DNA of 64,000 bases from the NCBI GenBank assembly GCA_916988195.3, contig CAKASQ030000006.1, forward strand, positions 25,983 through 89,982, written 5' to 3'. The stretch comes from Oscillospiraceae bacterium (GTDB lineage: Bacteria; Bacillota; Clostridia; Oscillospirales; Oscillospiraceae). Shown in pieces: positions 53,786 to 62,093 of this stretch (its first letter is position 1; each line of letters opens with the position of its first letter). The notes under the pieces were generated by a model that did no database searches, had not been told where the DNA came from, and saw only the letters and a program-made list of their open reading frames with translations. A program made the translations under genes and the position numbers.

Positions 53786-54819
53786 TACAGTTATTTGAAA
53801 GCGTAAAAAGCGCCATGGAACGCGGGGAAAACGTGGTCCTGTGCAGCATTCTGGCCTCGTCCGGTTCAGCCCCCAGAGGCGCGGGCGCGAAGATGGCGGT
53901 GTTTCAGAACGGTCAGGCGCTTGGGACCATCGGCGGCGGCGCAGTCGAGCGCATTGCGGCCCAGCAGGCAGTGGAGTTGTTCCGGACGGGCGCTTCCTAT
54001 TGTCAGGCGTTTTGTCTCGCGCCCAATCAGGTGAACGATATCGGCATGATCTGCGGCGGAAACGTCACGGTCTATTTCCGGTTCTTTGACCACGAAAACG
54101 CGCGTGACCTCGAGCTTATCAGAACGATCCTCGAGCTTCTGGCAAGCGGGCAGGATGCGTGGCTCATCAGCCGGATGGAACAGGGCAAAATCACCGCGAT
54201 GGGAACGTTCGACGAGGCGCACGGGCTGCGCTTTGCCGAGCTGGACGAAACGATGCTCCGCCCGTGGCTCACAAGCAGCGCGGTCTACCGCAAGGGAGAG
54301 CCGTCTTATTACGTCGAGCCCATCAGCCGTGCAGGCCGGGTTTATGTTTTCGGCGGCGGCCATGTAGGAAAAGCGCTGGTGCCGGTGTTGGCGAATGTCG
54401 GGTTCCGCGTGGCGGTGTTTGACAACCGCGAGGACTTCGCGAAGCCGGAAAACTACCCCACGGCCGAGCAGGTGATCTTTGGCGACTACTATCATATAGA
54501 TGCGCGCGTGCACATCACAGAGCGTGACTATGTCGCCATCATGACCCCCGGCCATCAGGCGGACCGTGAGGTGCTCTTGCAGGCGATGAAAAGCCCTGCG
54601 TGCTATGTTGGGTGCATCGGAAGCCGGCACAAGCTGGCCGCGACGTACAAATACTTGATGGAAAACGGCATTCCGGAAGCGGAGCTTTCACGCATCCACG
54701 CGCCGATCGGCATTACGATTTTTGCCGAAACACCGGAGGAAATCGCCATCTCTATCGCCGCCGAGCTCATCCGCCACAGAGCCGAGCTTGCGGGTACGGA
54801 AAAGGCGAAGAAGGGGTAA
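53782..54819 (+). CDS. XdhC/CoxI-family molybdenum cofactor maturation protein
   Basis: A 345-aa protein. The N-terminal XdhC/CoxI domain begins LCSILASSGSAPRGAGAKMAV; the C-terminal Rossmann domain has VYVFGGGHVGKALVPV. XdhC proteins bind Moco, promote its sulphuration and insert it into molybdenum hydroxylases. No hydroxylase subunit is encoded in the window. It overlaps the methyltransferase by 4 nt and precedes the NTPase-Nudix gene by 2 nt. Confidence 0.92.
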   Translation: MIQLFESVKSAMERGENVVLCSILASSGSAPRGAGAKMAVFQNGQALGTIGGGAVERIAAQQAVELFRTGASYCQAFCLAPNQVNDIGMICGGNVTVYFRFFDHENARDLELIRTILELLASGQDAWLISRMEQGKITAMGTFDEAHGLRFAELDETMLRPWLTSSAVYRKGEPSYYVEPISRAGRVYVFGGGHVGKALVPVLANVGFRVAVFDNREDFAKPENYPTAEQVIFGDYYHIDARVHITERDYVAIMTPGHQADREVLLQAMKSPACYVGCIGSRHKLAATYKYLMENGIPEAELSRIHAPIGITIFAETPEEIAISIAAELIRHRAELAGTEKAKKG

Positions 54820-54821
54820 GC

Positions 54822-55727
54822 ATGCACATTTTTTTGACGGGAGACGTGCAGGTCGGAAAGAGCACGATCATCCGAAAAACGCTCCTGGCTCTGCAATTGC
54901 AGGCCATCGGCGGCTTCCGGAGCATCTCCGTTCCCGATCTGCCGGACGGCGCGATATCGGTCTACCTGATTCCGGCCGGAGACGAGCATCCCATGATGGG
55001 CAACTGGAACCGCGTGGGTATCCGAAAAGGCTGCGGACGCGGGATTGAGAAAATCCCGGAGGCCTTTGAGCGCGCGGGCGTGCAGGCGCTAGTGGATGCG
55101 GAAAACATGCCGCTTATCCTCATGGACGAGGTTGGGCGGATGGAGAGCGCGGCGGCGCGGTTTTCGGAGCGGATTCTCGCGCTGCTGGACGGAAGCGCTC
55201 CGATTCTCGGTGTGGTCCAGAAAATTGCCGACACGCCGCTCACGAACGCGATCAGAACGCATCCGAACGTGCACGTGCTGACTGTGACGAAGGAAAACCG
55301 GGAGGAATTGGCCGGAGAGGTTCTGCGGCTTGTATCCAAAGAGCTTGACCGGACAACGGACTCCGCGGGAGCAATCGTCTTTCGGAATGATACGGTCTTG
55401 ATGATTCGTGTCGGCAGCCGGTGGTCGTTTCCGAAGGGGCATCTGGAGCCCGGAGAGACGGCCAGACAGGCGGCTGTCCGCGAGACGCGCGAGGAAACGG
55501 GGATTTCGGCGGAGCTTTTGACGGATATGCCGATCGCCGTGCCATCCGCAAGACCGGAGGACCGGCGGCGCGTCTGGTTTTTCCCGGCGCGGTATCTTGA
55601 AGGAGAACGCAAGCCGCAATTGGACGAGATCAGCGAGGCGGCTTGGGTCGACATTTGGGACGCGGCGAAGAGAATCACGTTCGCACCCGACCGCGAGGCA
55701 TTTTTGAAAGCCTGCAAAGTACGCTGA
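54822..55727 (+). CDS. THEP1-type NTPase fused to a Nudix hydrolase
   Basis: A 301-aa fusion. Residues 1-165 form a THEP1/NTPase_1 nucleoside-triphosphatase with Walker A GDVQVGKST (7-15) and Walker B LILMDEVGRME. Residues about 180-301 form a Nudix domain with a complete box GHLEPGETARQAAVRETREE followed by TGI. The start at 54822 lies 2 nt after xdhC. Both halves hydrolyse nucleotides, so a house-cleaning or cofactor-intermediate role is possible; the combination is uncommon. Confidence 0.9.
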   Translation: MHIFLTGDVQVGKSTIIRKTLLALQLQAIGGFRSISVPDLPDGAISVYLIPAGDEHPMMGNWNRVGIRKGCGRGIEKIPEAFERAGVQALVDAENMPLILMDEVGRMESAAARFSERILALLDGSAPILGVVQKIADTPLTNAIRTHPNVHVLTVTKENREELAGEVLRLVSKELDRTTDSAGAIVFRNDTVLMIRVGSRWSFPKGHLEPGETARQAAVRETREETGISAELLTDMPIAVPSARPEDRRRVWFFPARYLEGERKPQLDEISEAAWVDIWDAAKRITFAPDREAFLKACKVR

Positions 55728-55743
55728 ACTTTCCCGGGAGGTT

Positions 55744-55756
55744 CGTAGGGGTCGAT
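55744..55756. repeat. Fragment of repeat family B
   Basis: CGTAGGGGTCGAT matches the left end of family B copies. No right arm follows; it is a 13-bp remnant in the gap before the phosphorylase gene. Confidence 0.5.
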
Positions 55757-55789
55757 TAGAAATATGATGATAAAAGGGAGGAACGAAGC

Positions 55790-56623
55790 ATGAACGAACC
55801 GTTTGCGTTTTATGAAAAAACTGCGGACTATGTAAAATCCAGAGCGCCGTTTGCGCCTGAGCTGGGGCTGATTCTTGGAACCGGCTTGGGGCCGCTTGCG
55901 AAGCAGATCGAAAACCCTGTCGAGATCGACTATCGGGACATCCCGAACTTTCTTGTCTCCACCGCGCCCGACCACGCAGGCAAGCTGATTTTCGGCACGC
56001 TGGAGGGAAAGAAGCTCGTCTGTATGTCGGGCCGGTTCCACTCCTATGAAGGGTACGATTTTGAGCAGCTGGCGATTCCCGTGCGGCTTTTCAAGCTCTT
56101 GGGCGTCAAACAGCTGATTGTAACGAACGCGGCGGGCGGCGTGAACGAGGGCTACCGGCCGGGCGATATCATGGTCATCTCCGACCACATAAAACTCAAT
56201 GGTGCGAGCCCCATGCGCGGGAAGAACCTTCCCGCGTTCGGAGACCGTTTCTTTGATGTCAGCCGGATGTATACCCCGCGCCTGCGGGAGGTGGCTTTAC
56301 AGCTATCTAAAGATACGAAGCTCCGCGTCCACGAGGGCGTGTATTTCTTCATGCCGGGACCACAGTTTGAAACGCCGGCGGAAATTCGCGCCATCCGGCT
56401 GCTTGGCGGCGACGCGGTCGGCATGTCGACGGTCACCGAGGCGCTCACAGCGGCGCACTGCGGGATAGAGCTGCTCGGCTTTTCCGTCATCACGAATATG
56501 GCGGCGGGCATGCTGGACCAGCCGCTCACGACCGAGGAGGTCAGCGAGACGGGCCGCATGATTGAGGAGCGGTTCAGCGCGTATCTGAAATCTGTCATCC
56601 GGGAGATGAACGTTTATGAATGA
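55790..56623 (+). CDS. Purine nucleoside phosphorylase
   Basis: A 277-aa trimeric-class PNP. Visible motifs are GTGLGPLA, GRFHSYEGYD, TNAAGGVNEGY, and the purine site FETPAEIR (Glu) with ITNMAAG (Asn), which favours 6-oxopurine nucleosides over methylthioadenosine. It yields a free purine and ribose-1-phosphate. AAAGGGAGG lies before the ATG. It overlaps the MtnA-like gene by 8 nt, so their products are likely to act in sequence. Confidence 0.93.
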   Translation: MNEPFAFYEKTADYVKSRAPFAPELGLILGTGLGPLAKQIENPVEIDYRDIPNFLVSTAPDHAGKLIFGTLEGKKLVCMSGRFHSYEGYDFEQLAIPVRLFKLLGVKQLIVTNAAGGVNEGYRPGDIMVISDHIKLNGASPMRGKNLPAFGDRFFDVSRMYTPRLREVALQLSKDTKLRVHEGVYFFMPGPQFETPAEIRAIRLLGGDAVGMSTVTEALTAAHCGIELLGFSVITNMAAGMLDQPLTTEEVSETGRMIEERFSAYLKSVIREMNVYE

Positions 56624-57686
56624 AACAAGAGCAGATCAGGGCCTTGCCTTTATGCTGCAATATGAAAACGTTGCGTGGTACGACGCGGGTGCGGTTCGGA
56701 TTTTAGACCGGCGCGTGTATCCTAGGAGGGTAGAGTTTGTGACGTGCCGGACGCATGTGGAGGTCATGCAGGCCATCCGCGACATGGTGACCCAAAGCGC
56801 GGGGCCGTATACCGCGGCCGGAATGGGCATGGCGCTCGCTGCGTGGGAGTGCCGGGAAAAGCCGAAGGCCGAGCAGCTGGCCTTTCTCGAGCAGGCTGCC
56901 GTCTGCATTGCAAATGCCCGCCCGACGACGAGAAAGCGCATGGAGCAGGTCTGTTCCGGCTGCCTGACGGCGGCGAAGGAGGCGCTGGAAAGCGGCGCGC
57001 GCGTGGACGAGGCCATCCGTGCCCATGTCGTCCGGGCGAACAACTCGCGGTATTCCAAGGTCAACGAAATTGCAAAATATTTGGTCGCGATGTTCCCGCA
57101 GAAGGGGACGGTCATGACGCAGTGCTTCGGGGAAACGATTGTCGGCATGATGCTCAAGGAAGCCAGGCTCGCAGGAAAAGAAGTGCGCCTGTTCTGCCCG
57201 GAGACGAGACCGTATTTTCAGGGCGCGCGCCTGACCGCGACGGTCTGCCATGACATGGGCTTTGACGTGACGGTCATCACCGACAACATGCCGGCGTTTG
57301 TCATGGAGCGCGAGGGCGTGGACGTGTTCACGTGCGCGGCGGACGCAATTTGCCTTGACGGATACGTCGTCAACAAGGTCGGCACGTTCCAGATCGCCAT
57401 CTGCGCGAACCACTTCGGCATTCCGACGTTTGTCACCGGCGCGCCCGACGCGGGCCACCCGACGAAGGACACCGTGACGATCGAGATGCGCGACCCGGAG
57501 TTTACGCTTCAGGCCATGGGCATCCGGACAGCAGCTGAAGGCGTGAAGGGCTACTATCCGGCGTTCGATCTCACGCCGCCGCACCTCATTTCCGGCATCG
57601 TCACCGACCGGGGCGTGTTCTCCCCCTTCGATTTGCAGCGGTACTTCTCGTCCGGCGGCATGGGCGAGTATGAGATGGTCGTGTAA
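56616..57686 (+). CDS. MtnA/eIF2B-alpha-family sugar-1-phosphate isomerase
   Basis: A 356-aa protein of the MtnA/ribose-1,5-bisphosphate isomerase/eIF2B family. The catalytic Cys is in MTQCFGETIV and the Asp in ITDNMPAF. The GADRIxxNGD motif of true MtnA is changed to AADAICLDG before VNKVGT, so the substrate may not be methylthioribose-1-phosphate. Overlap with a PNP gene suggests ribose-1-phosphate or a derivative. A terminator follows. Confidence 0.82.
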   Translation: MNETRADQGLAFMLQYENVAWYDAGAVRILDRRVYPRRVEFVTCRTHVEVMQAIRDMVTQSAGPYTAAGMGMALAAWECREKPKAEQLAFLEQAAVCIANARPTTRKRMEQVCSGCLTAAKEALESGARVDEAIRAHVVRANNSRYSKVNEIAKYLVAMFPQKGTVMTQCFGETIVGMMLKEARLAGKEVRLFCPETRPYFQGARLTATVCHDMGFDVTVITDNMPAFVMEREGVDVFTCAADAICLDGYVVNKVGTFQIAICANHFGIPTFVTGAPDAGHPTKDTVTIEMRDPEFTLQAMGIRTAAEGVKGYYPAFDLTPPHLISGIVTDRGVFSPFDLQRYFSSGGMGEYEMVV

Positions 57687-57736
57687 GTCCTGCGTTTGTG
57701 GCGGAATTTCACAAATTTTTGACGGCAATTGAACAG

Positions 57737-57773
57737 ACCGGCGGGAGCCTTCGACGGGCCCTCGCCGGTTTTT
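57737..57773 (+). terminator. Terminator of the FecCD-to-isomerase operon
   Basis: ACCGGCG pairs with CGCCGGT, followed by TTTTT, 50 nt after the isomerase stop. Confidence 0.75.
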
Positions 57774-58044
57774 GCATGGGAAGGCTTCAAAAATGACGGA
57801 AGAAACCGAAAAAATGCAGGGCGAGATGCAGCTGTACGGATGCGGTTGGAGGAATGCGGTGGAAATCCTGCAAAAACCGCCGGGGTTTTGACGCAGATGT
57901 GGGTGTTCCTGCAAGAATGGTGCGGGCGCGATGCAGGCGGGAAAATGCAGGATGAATTGCAGGAAACGCTTCTTGCAATTCATGGGCAGACACCGAAATT
58001 GTGCAGAATATATAAATACAGAAAACGCGAACTGTACAAAATCG
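57774..58044. other. Gap without a supported gene
   Basis: An open plus-strand frame continues to 58094 and a 32-codon ORF starts at 57793, but neither has a ribosome binding site or a recognisable product. Short TGCAGG/CCTGCA-like words recur here. I see no firm feature. Confidence 0.5.
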
Positions 58045-58072
58045 TTGAAATTCCGAAGGAAATGCGTATAAT
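58045..58072 (+). promoter_or_regulatory. Promoter of the 26-aa membrane peptide gene
   Basis: TTGAAA (58045-58050), a 16-bp spacer and TATAAT (58067-58072), 68 nt before the ATG at 58141. Confidence 0.75.
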
Positions 58073-58140
58073 GAAGACTGTAAGGAAACGATAATCGCTG
58101 CAAAAAATGCAGTGCTGGATTCAAAATGGAGGAAGAGAAA

Positions 58141-58221
58141 ATGCTGAGTGTTCTGGCTGTCTGCGGTGCCGCTTATTTTGCAGGTATGGTTGCAATGACC
58201 ATGCACGGTATGAAGAACTAA
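58141..58221 (+). CDS. 26-aa single-pass membrane peptide
   Basis: A very small gene with all the signals of expression: promoter, GGAGG 8 nt before the ATG, and a terminator starting 15 nt after the stop. The product is almost wholly hydrophobic (MLSVLAVCGAAYFAGMVAM, then THGMKN-like polar end), long enough for one membrane helix with a basic C-terminus. I know no family. Small subunits of respiratory or transport complexes (CydX or KdpF type) are analogous in form only. Confidence 0.72.
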   Translation: MLSVLAVCGAAYFAGMVAMTMHGMKN

Positions 58222-58236
58222 AAAATACGTATACAG

Positions 58237-58273
58237 AACGCTCCCGTCAGAACCGTCTGGCGGGAGCGTTTTT
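58237..58273 (+). terminator. Terminator of the 26-aa peptide gene
   Basis: AACGCTCCCG pairs perfectly with CGGGAGCGTT (10 bp), followed by TTT. Confidence 0.88.
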
Positions 58274-58359
58274 GTGTCTCTTCGGGGCCTTGCAGGGTCG
58301 GTCGCAAAATTTTAACGCGCGGCAAGCAAAAAACGGATGCAAAACGAGTGGCTCTGGTG

Positions 58360-58365
58360 TATAAT
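58360..58365 (+). promoter_or_regulatory. Probable -10 of proBA
   Basis: TATAAT preceded by TG, 43 nt before proB; the -35 at standard spacing is poor. Confidence 0.5.
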
Positions 58366-58408
58366 ATCAAAAAATTCAGGGCAAATCCCCAATCAAGGAG
58401 CAATGACT

Positions 58409-59188
58409 ATGCGAATCGTCGTCAAGGTGGGTACATCGACGCTGGCCCATCCAACCGGAAGACTCAACATCCAGCGCATGGAGCGGCTGTGCAAGGTACT
58501 GAGTGACCTTAAAAATGCGGGACACGAGATCATTCTCGTCTCCTCCGGCGCGATCGGCATGGGTGTCGGTAAATTAAGCCTGCCCGCGAAGCCGTCCGAC
58601 ATGCCGACCAAGCAGGCGGCCGCCGCCGTCGGTCAGTGTGAGCTCATGTACATCTACGACAAGCTCTTCACCGAGTACAACCACATCGTCGCGCAGATCC
58701 TCATCACCGCGCCGGATTTGCAGGAGTCCGGAAGCCGGAAAAGCAATTTCCACAACACGCTCGCGCGGCTTTTGGAGCTCGGGGCGCTTCCGGTCATCAA
58801 CGAAAACGACACCGTGTCCACCGACGAGATCGTCATCGGCGACAATGACACGCTATCTGCCAACGTCGCGTCCACCATTGGGGCAGACCTTCTGGTTCTG
58901 CTTTCCGATATCGACGGCCTCTACGACGCGGACCCGCACAAAAACCCAAACGCGAAGCTGATCGATACCGTCGAACGCTTGGACGAGCGGATTTTCGCGC
59001 TTGCCGGCGGCGAGGGGTCCAGCCTCGGAACAGGCGGCATGGTGACAAAGCTGCGCGCGGCCAAAATTGCGACGGAAGCGGGCTGTGAGATGGTGATTGC
59101 CAACGGAAGCAGGCCTGAGGTCCTTTACGATATCATGGACGGCAGGCACGTCGGGACGCGGTTTTTGACGCAGGAGGAAACAAAATGA
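58409..59188 (+). CDS. proB: Glutamate 5-kinase lacking a PUA domain
   Basis: First step of proline synthesis. At 259 aa it holds only the amino-acid kinase domain ([44 protein letters not shown]) and lacks the C-terminal PUA domain of E. coli ProB. Such short forms are known in Firmicutes. The ATG at 58409 has AAGGAG at 8 nt; an ATG two codons earlier is too close. It overlaps proA by 4 nt. Confidence 0.95.
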   Translation: MRIVVKVGTSTLAHPTGRLNIQRMERLCKVLSDLKNAGHEIILVSSGAIGMGVGKLSLPAKPSDMPTKQAAAAVGQCELMYIYDKLFTEYNHIVAQILITAPDLQESGSRKSNFHNTLARLLELGALPVINENDTVSTDEIVIGDNDTLSANVASTIGADLLVLLSDIDGLYDADPHKNPNAKLIDTVERLDERIFALAGGEGSSLGTGGMVTKLRAAKIATEAGCEMVIANGSRPEVLYDIMDGRHVGTRFLTQEETK

Positions 59189-60441
59189 CCACACGCGAAA
59201 TTCTGGAGAAAACAAAGGCCGCATGGCCGTCTGTCCGAAGCGCAGGCGCGGACGATAAGAACCGGCTGCTTTTGTCCATGGCCGAGCACCTCATGCACCA
59301 CGCAGACGAAATTCTTTTCGCGAACGCGCAGGACGTGGAGCAGGCAAGGGGCACAATTTCCGAGGTCATGCTTGACCGGCTCAGTCTCAGCGCCGGACGC
59401 ATCGAGTCCATGGCCGCCGGGATTCGGGACGCGGCCGCCCTTCCCGACCACACGGGACGGATTCTGGATGAAATCACGCGCCCGAACGGGCTCAAAATCT
59501 ATAAAAAGCAGGTGCCGCTGGGCCTCGTCGCCATCATCTACGAGAGCCGCCCGAACGTCACCTCGGACGCGGCCGCGCTCTGCCTCAAAAGCGGCAACGT
59601 CTGCATGCTCCGCCCCGGAAAAGAGGCATACCGGTCAAGCAAGGCGATCGTAGACGCGCTCAAAGACGGCGTCCGCGCGGCGGGCTTTGACCCGGATATT
59701 GTGAACATCGTCGAGGATACCTCCCGCCATAGCGCGACGGAAATCATGGAGTCTGCCGGTCTTGTCGACCTTCTCATCCCGAGAGGCGGCGCGGGCCTCA
59801 TTCGCGCGTGCGTCGAGCATGCAACCGTTCCCTGCATCGAAACGGGAACCGGCATCTGCCACGTGTATGTGGACAAGGACGCGGATTTAGAAAAAGCCCT
59901 CTCCATCATCGTCAACGCCAAGACGAGCCGCCCTTCGGTCTGCAACGCGGAGGAGGTCTGCCTCGTGCATGCGGGCATTGCAAAGACGTTCCTGCCGATG
60001 CTCAAAAACGCCCTTGTCGACGCGCGCGAGCAGGCAGGTCTTCCCCCCGTCGAGCTCCGGCTGGACGAACAGGCACGCACCATCATCCCCGGAAAACCGG
60101 CAGGCGCACGCGATTTTGACACAGAATTTCTCGATTACGTTCTGGCCGTCGGCGTGGTTCCCTCGCTGGACGCGGCAATCGAGCACATTCAGGCGCACTC
60201 GACGCACCACTCGGACGCGATCGTGACGGAAAACGAAGCCGCCGCCGAGCGCTTCCTCGATGATATCGACTCCGCCGCCGTCTACGTCAACGCCTCCACC
60301 CGCTTCACCGACGGCGGGGAGTTCGGCCTTGGCTGCGAAATGGGTATCTCCACGCAGAAGCTCCACGCCCGGGGCCCCATGGGGCTCGACGCGCTTTCAA
60401 CCTACAAATATGTCATCCGCGGGAACGGACAAATCCGCTGA
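59185..60441 (+). CDS. proA: Glutamate-5-semialdehyde dehydrogenase
   Basis: Second step of proline synthesis: reduces gamma-glutamyl phosphate with NADPH. The 418-aa protein has normal length, with the catalytic Cys in [12 protein letters not shown] and [16 protein letters not shown]. Overlap with proB as ATGA fits channelling of the unstable intermediate. proC is not in the window. Confidence 0.97.
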   Translation: MTTREILEKTKAAWPSVRSAGADDKNRLLLSMAEHLMHHADEILFANAQDVEQARGTISEVMLDRLSLSAGRIESMAAGIRDAAALPDHTGRILDEITRPNGLKIYKKQVPLGLVAIIYESRPNVTSDAAALCLKSGNVCMLRPGKEAYRSSKAIVDALKDGVRAAGFDPDIVNIVEDTSRHSATEIMESAGLVDLLIPRGGAGLIRACVEHATVPCIETGTGICHVYVDKDADLEKALSIIVNAKTSRPSVCNAEEVCLVHAGIAKTFLPMLKNALVDAREQAGLPPVELRLDEQARTIIPGKPAGARDFDTEFLDYVLAVGVVPSLDAAIEHIQAHSTHHSDAIVTENEAAAERFLDDIDSAAVYVNASTRFTDGGEFGLGCEMGISTQKLHARGPMGLDALSTYKYVIRGNGQIR

Positions 60442-60459
60442 ATTTTTTGCGCTTCCCTC

Positions 60460-60769
60460 TTGACAAGTAAAATCTTCAGCGCTATAATGCAGGAAACCGT
60501 TGAAGAAGAGTGAGTACATTTTAGGCCGGTTTCTTTAGAGAGCCGCAGATGGTGGGATTGCGGCGAAAGCGCTAGAATGGAATGGACTTCTGAGGGCAAT
60601 CAGAAACGGATGAACATCCTTAGTATGTGCGACGGAGCAGGCGCTTCGTAATCAAACGCCAGCGTATGGTAGTACGCATGAGTGGACGCAAGCATATGCG
60701 TCAAGCCGGGTGGCACCGCAGGATTTATCTCCTGTCCCAGCAATGTGATTTGCCGGGACAGGAGTTTTT
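60460..60769 (+). promoter_or_regulatory. Promoter and tryptophan T-box leader of trpXYZ
   Basis: A consensus promoter, TTGACA (60460-60465), 17 bp, TATAAT (60483-60488). The leader has the AGAGAG segment, specifier TGG (Trp) at 60583-60585 in the context GAATGGACTTCTGAGGG, the T-box GGGTGGCACCGCAGG at 60708-60722, and a terminator (60729-60738 with 60755-60764, then T5). It closely resembles the trpB2 leader. Confidence 0.95.
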
Positions 60770-60896
60770 GTTTTTCCCAAGGAGGTTTTCGCATGAAGCT
60801 TTATACCAGACGATGGCGTTCGCGCCGCGAAATCAAGTTCTTTTCTCACAATCCAAATTGATTTTTACTTTGATAATTGAAAGGTTGGTATAATCC

Positions 60897-62015
60897 ATGA
60901 AAAAGCTTCTCTCGATCGTTCTGGCCGCTCTGATGGCCGTTTCCCTCTTCACCGCCTGCGCCGCGAAGACCGAAAGCGCAGCGCCTGCTGAATCCCAGAC
61001 CACTGCTTCCGAAACCACATCCGCTGAAACCAGCGATGCCGCTTCCACCGAAGCTTCTTCCGACGCTACGTCCTACACCATCGGCATCTGCAATTATGTG
61101 GACGATGCGTCCCTCAACCAGATCGTTGAAAACATCCAGACCCGCCTCGCCGCCATCGGCGAAGAAAAAGGCGTGACATTCAACGTCGAATACGACAACT
61201 GCAACGCAGACTCGAACCTCATGTCCCAGATCATCTCGAACTTCCAGGCCGACAGCGCAGACCTTCTCGTCGCCGTCGCAACGCCCGTCGCCATGTCCAT
61301 GCAGGCGGCCACCGAAGAGACCGGCACGCCCGTCGTCTTCGCCGCTGTTTCCGACCCCGTTTCTGTCGGACTCGTTGACTCTCTCGAAGCTCCGGGCAGC
61401 AACCTTACCGGCACCTCCGACTACCTCGACACCGCAGCCGTCATGAACCTCATGTTTGTCCAGAACCCCGAGCTCCAGAAGGTCGGCCTTCTGTATGACC
61501 TCGGTCAGGACTCCGCCGCGAGCGCCATCGAAAGCGCAAAGGCATACTTGGAGGACAAGGGCGTGGAGGTCATCGAACGCACCGGCACAAGCGTAGACGA
61601 AATCGCGCTGGCCGCGCAGGCGCTCGTTTCCGACGGCGTGGAGGCTGTCTTCACTCCGACCGACAACACCGTCATGAAGTCCGAGCTCACGATCTATGAA
61701 ACCTTCGCCGAGGCCGGTATCCCCCACTACACCGGCGCAGACTCCTTCGCCCTGAACGGCGCGTTCCTCGGCTACGGCGTAGATTACGCGAACCTCGGCG
61801 CAGAGACTGCCAATATGATCGCCTCCATCCTCCTCGATGGCGCAGACCCCGCAGCGACCGCCGTCAAGACCTTTGACAACGGCACAGCCACTATCAACAC
61901 CGAAATCTGCGAGCAGCTTGGCATCGACTTTGACGAGCTGTCCGAAACGTTCGCCCCCTATTGCACGAAGGTGCAGTCCATCGTCACCGCCGAATCGTTT
62001 GACGAGGTTCAGTAA
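60897..62015 (+). CDS. trpX: Tryptophan-type ABC substrate-binding lipoprotein
   Basis: A 372-aa binding protein of the ABC_sub_bind family (VAVATPVAMSMQAATEETGTP). The signal peptide ends in a lipobox with Cys21 (LFTAC), followed by a Ser/Thr/Ala/Glu-rich linker to about residue 58. TrpXYZ was proposed as a tryptophan importer from its T-box control in Firmicutes; the Trp T-box here supports the same assignment. It starts about 125 nt after the T-box terminator. Confidence 0.92.
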   Translation: MKKLLSIVLAALMAVSLFTACAAKTESAAPAESQTTASETTSAETSDAASTEASSDATSYTIGICNYVDDASLNQIVENIQTRLAAIGEEKGVTFNVEYDNCNADSNLMSQIISNFQADSADLLVAVATPVAMSMQAATEETGTPVVFAAVSDPVSVGLVDSLEAPGSNLTGTSDYLDTAAVMNLMFVQNPELQKVGLLYDLGQDSAASAIESAKAYLEDKGVEVIERTGTSVDEIALAAQALVSDGVEAVFTPTDNTVMKSELTIYETFAEAGIPHYTGADSFALNGAFLGYGVDYANLGAETANMIASILLDGADPAATAVKTFDNGTATINTEICEQLGIDFDELSETFAPYCTKVQSIVTAESFDEVQ

Positions 62016-62029
62016 GAAAAACCTTTCCT

Positions 62030-62060
62030 GCAAGCTGTGGTGCGCTCCATCACAGCTTGC
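62030..62060 (+). other. Intercistronic stem-loop between trpX and trpY
   Basis: GCAAGCTGTG pairs perfectly with CACAGCTTGC (10 bp, 11-nt loop) with no T tract. It is likely to stabilise the trpX message and give more binding protein than permease. Confidence 0.65.
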
Positions 62061-62093
62061 GGCTTTCAAAAATCACAACCATTGGAGGATACT

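Noticed and set aside
57793..57891. Possible 32-codon plus-strand ORF and the longer open frame to 58094
   Set aside because: No ribosome binding site, no recognisable product and no terminator of its own.
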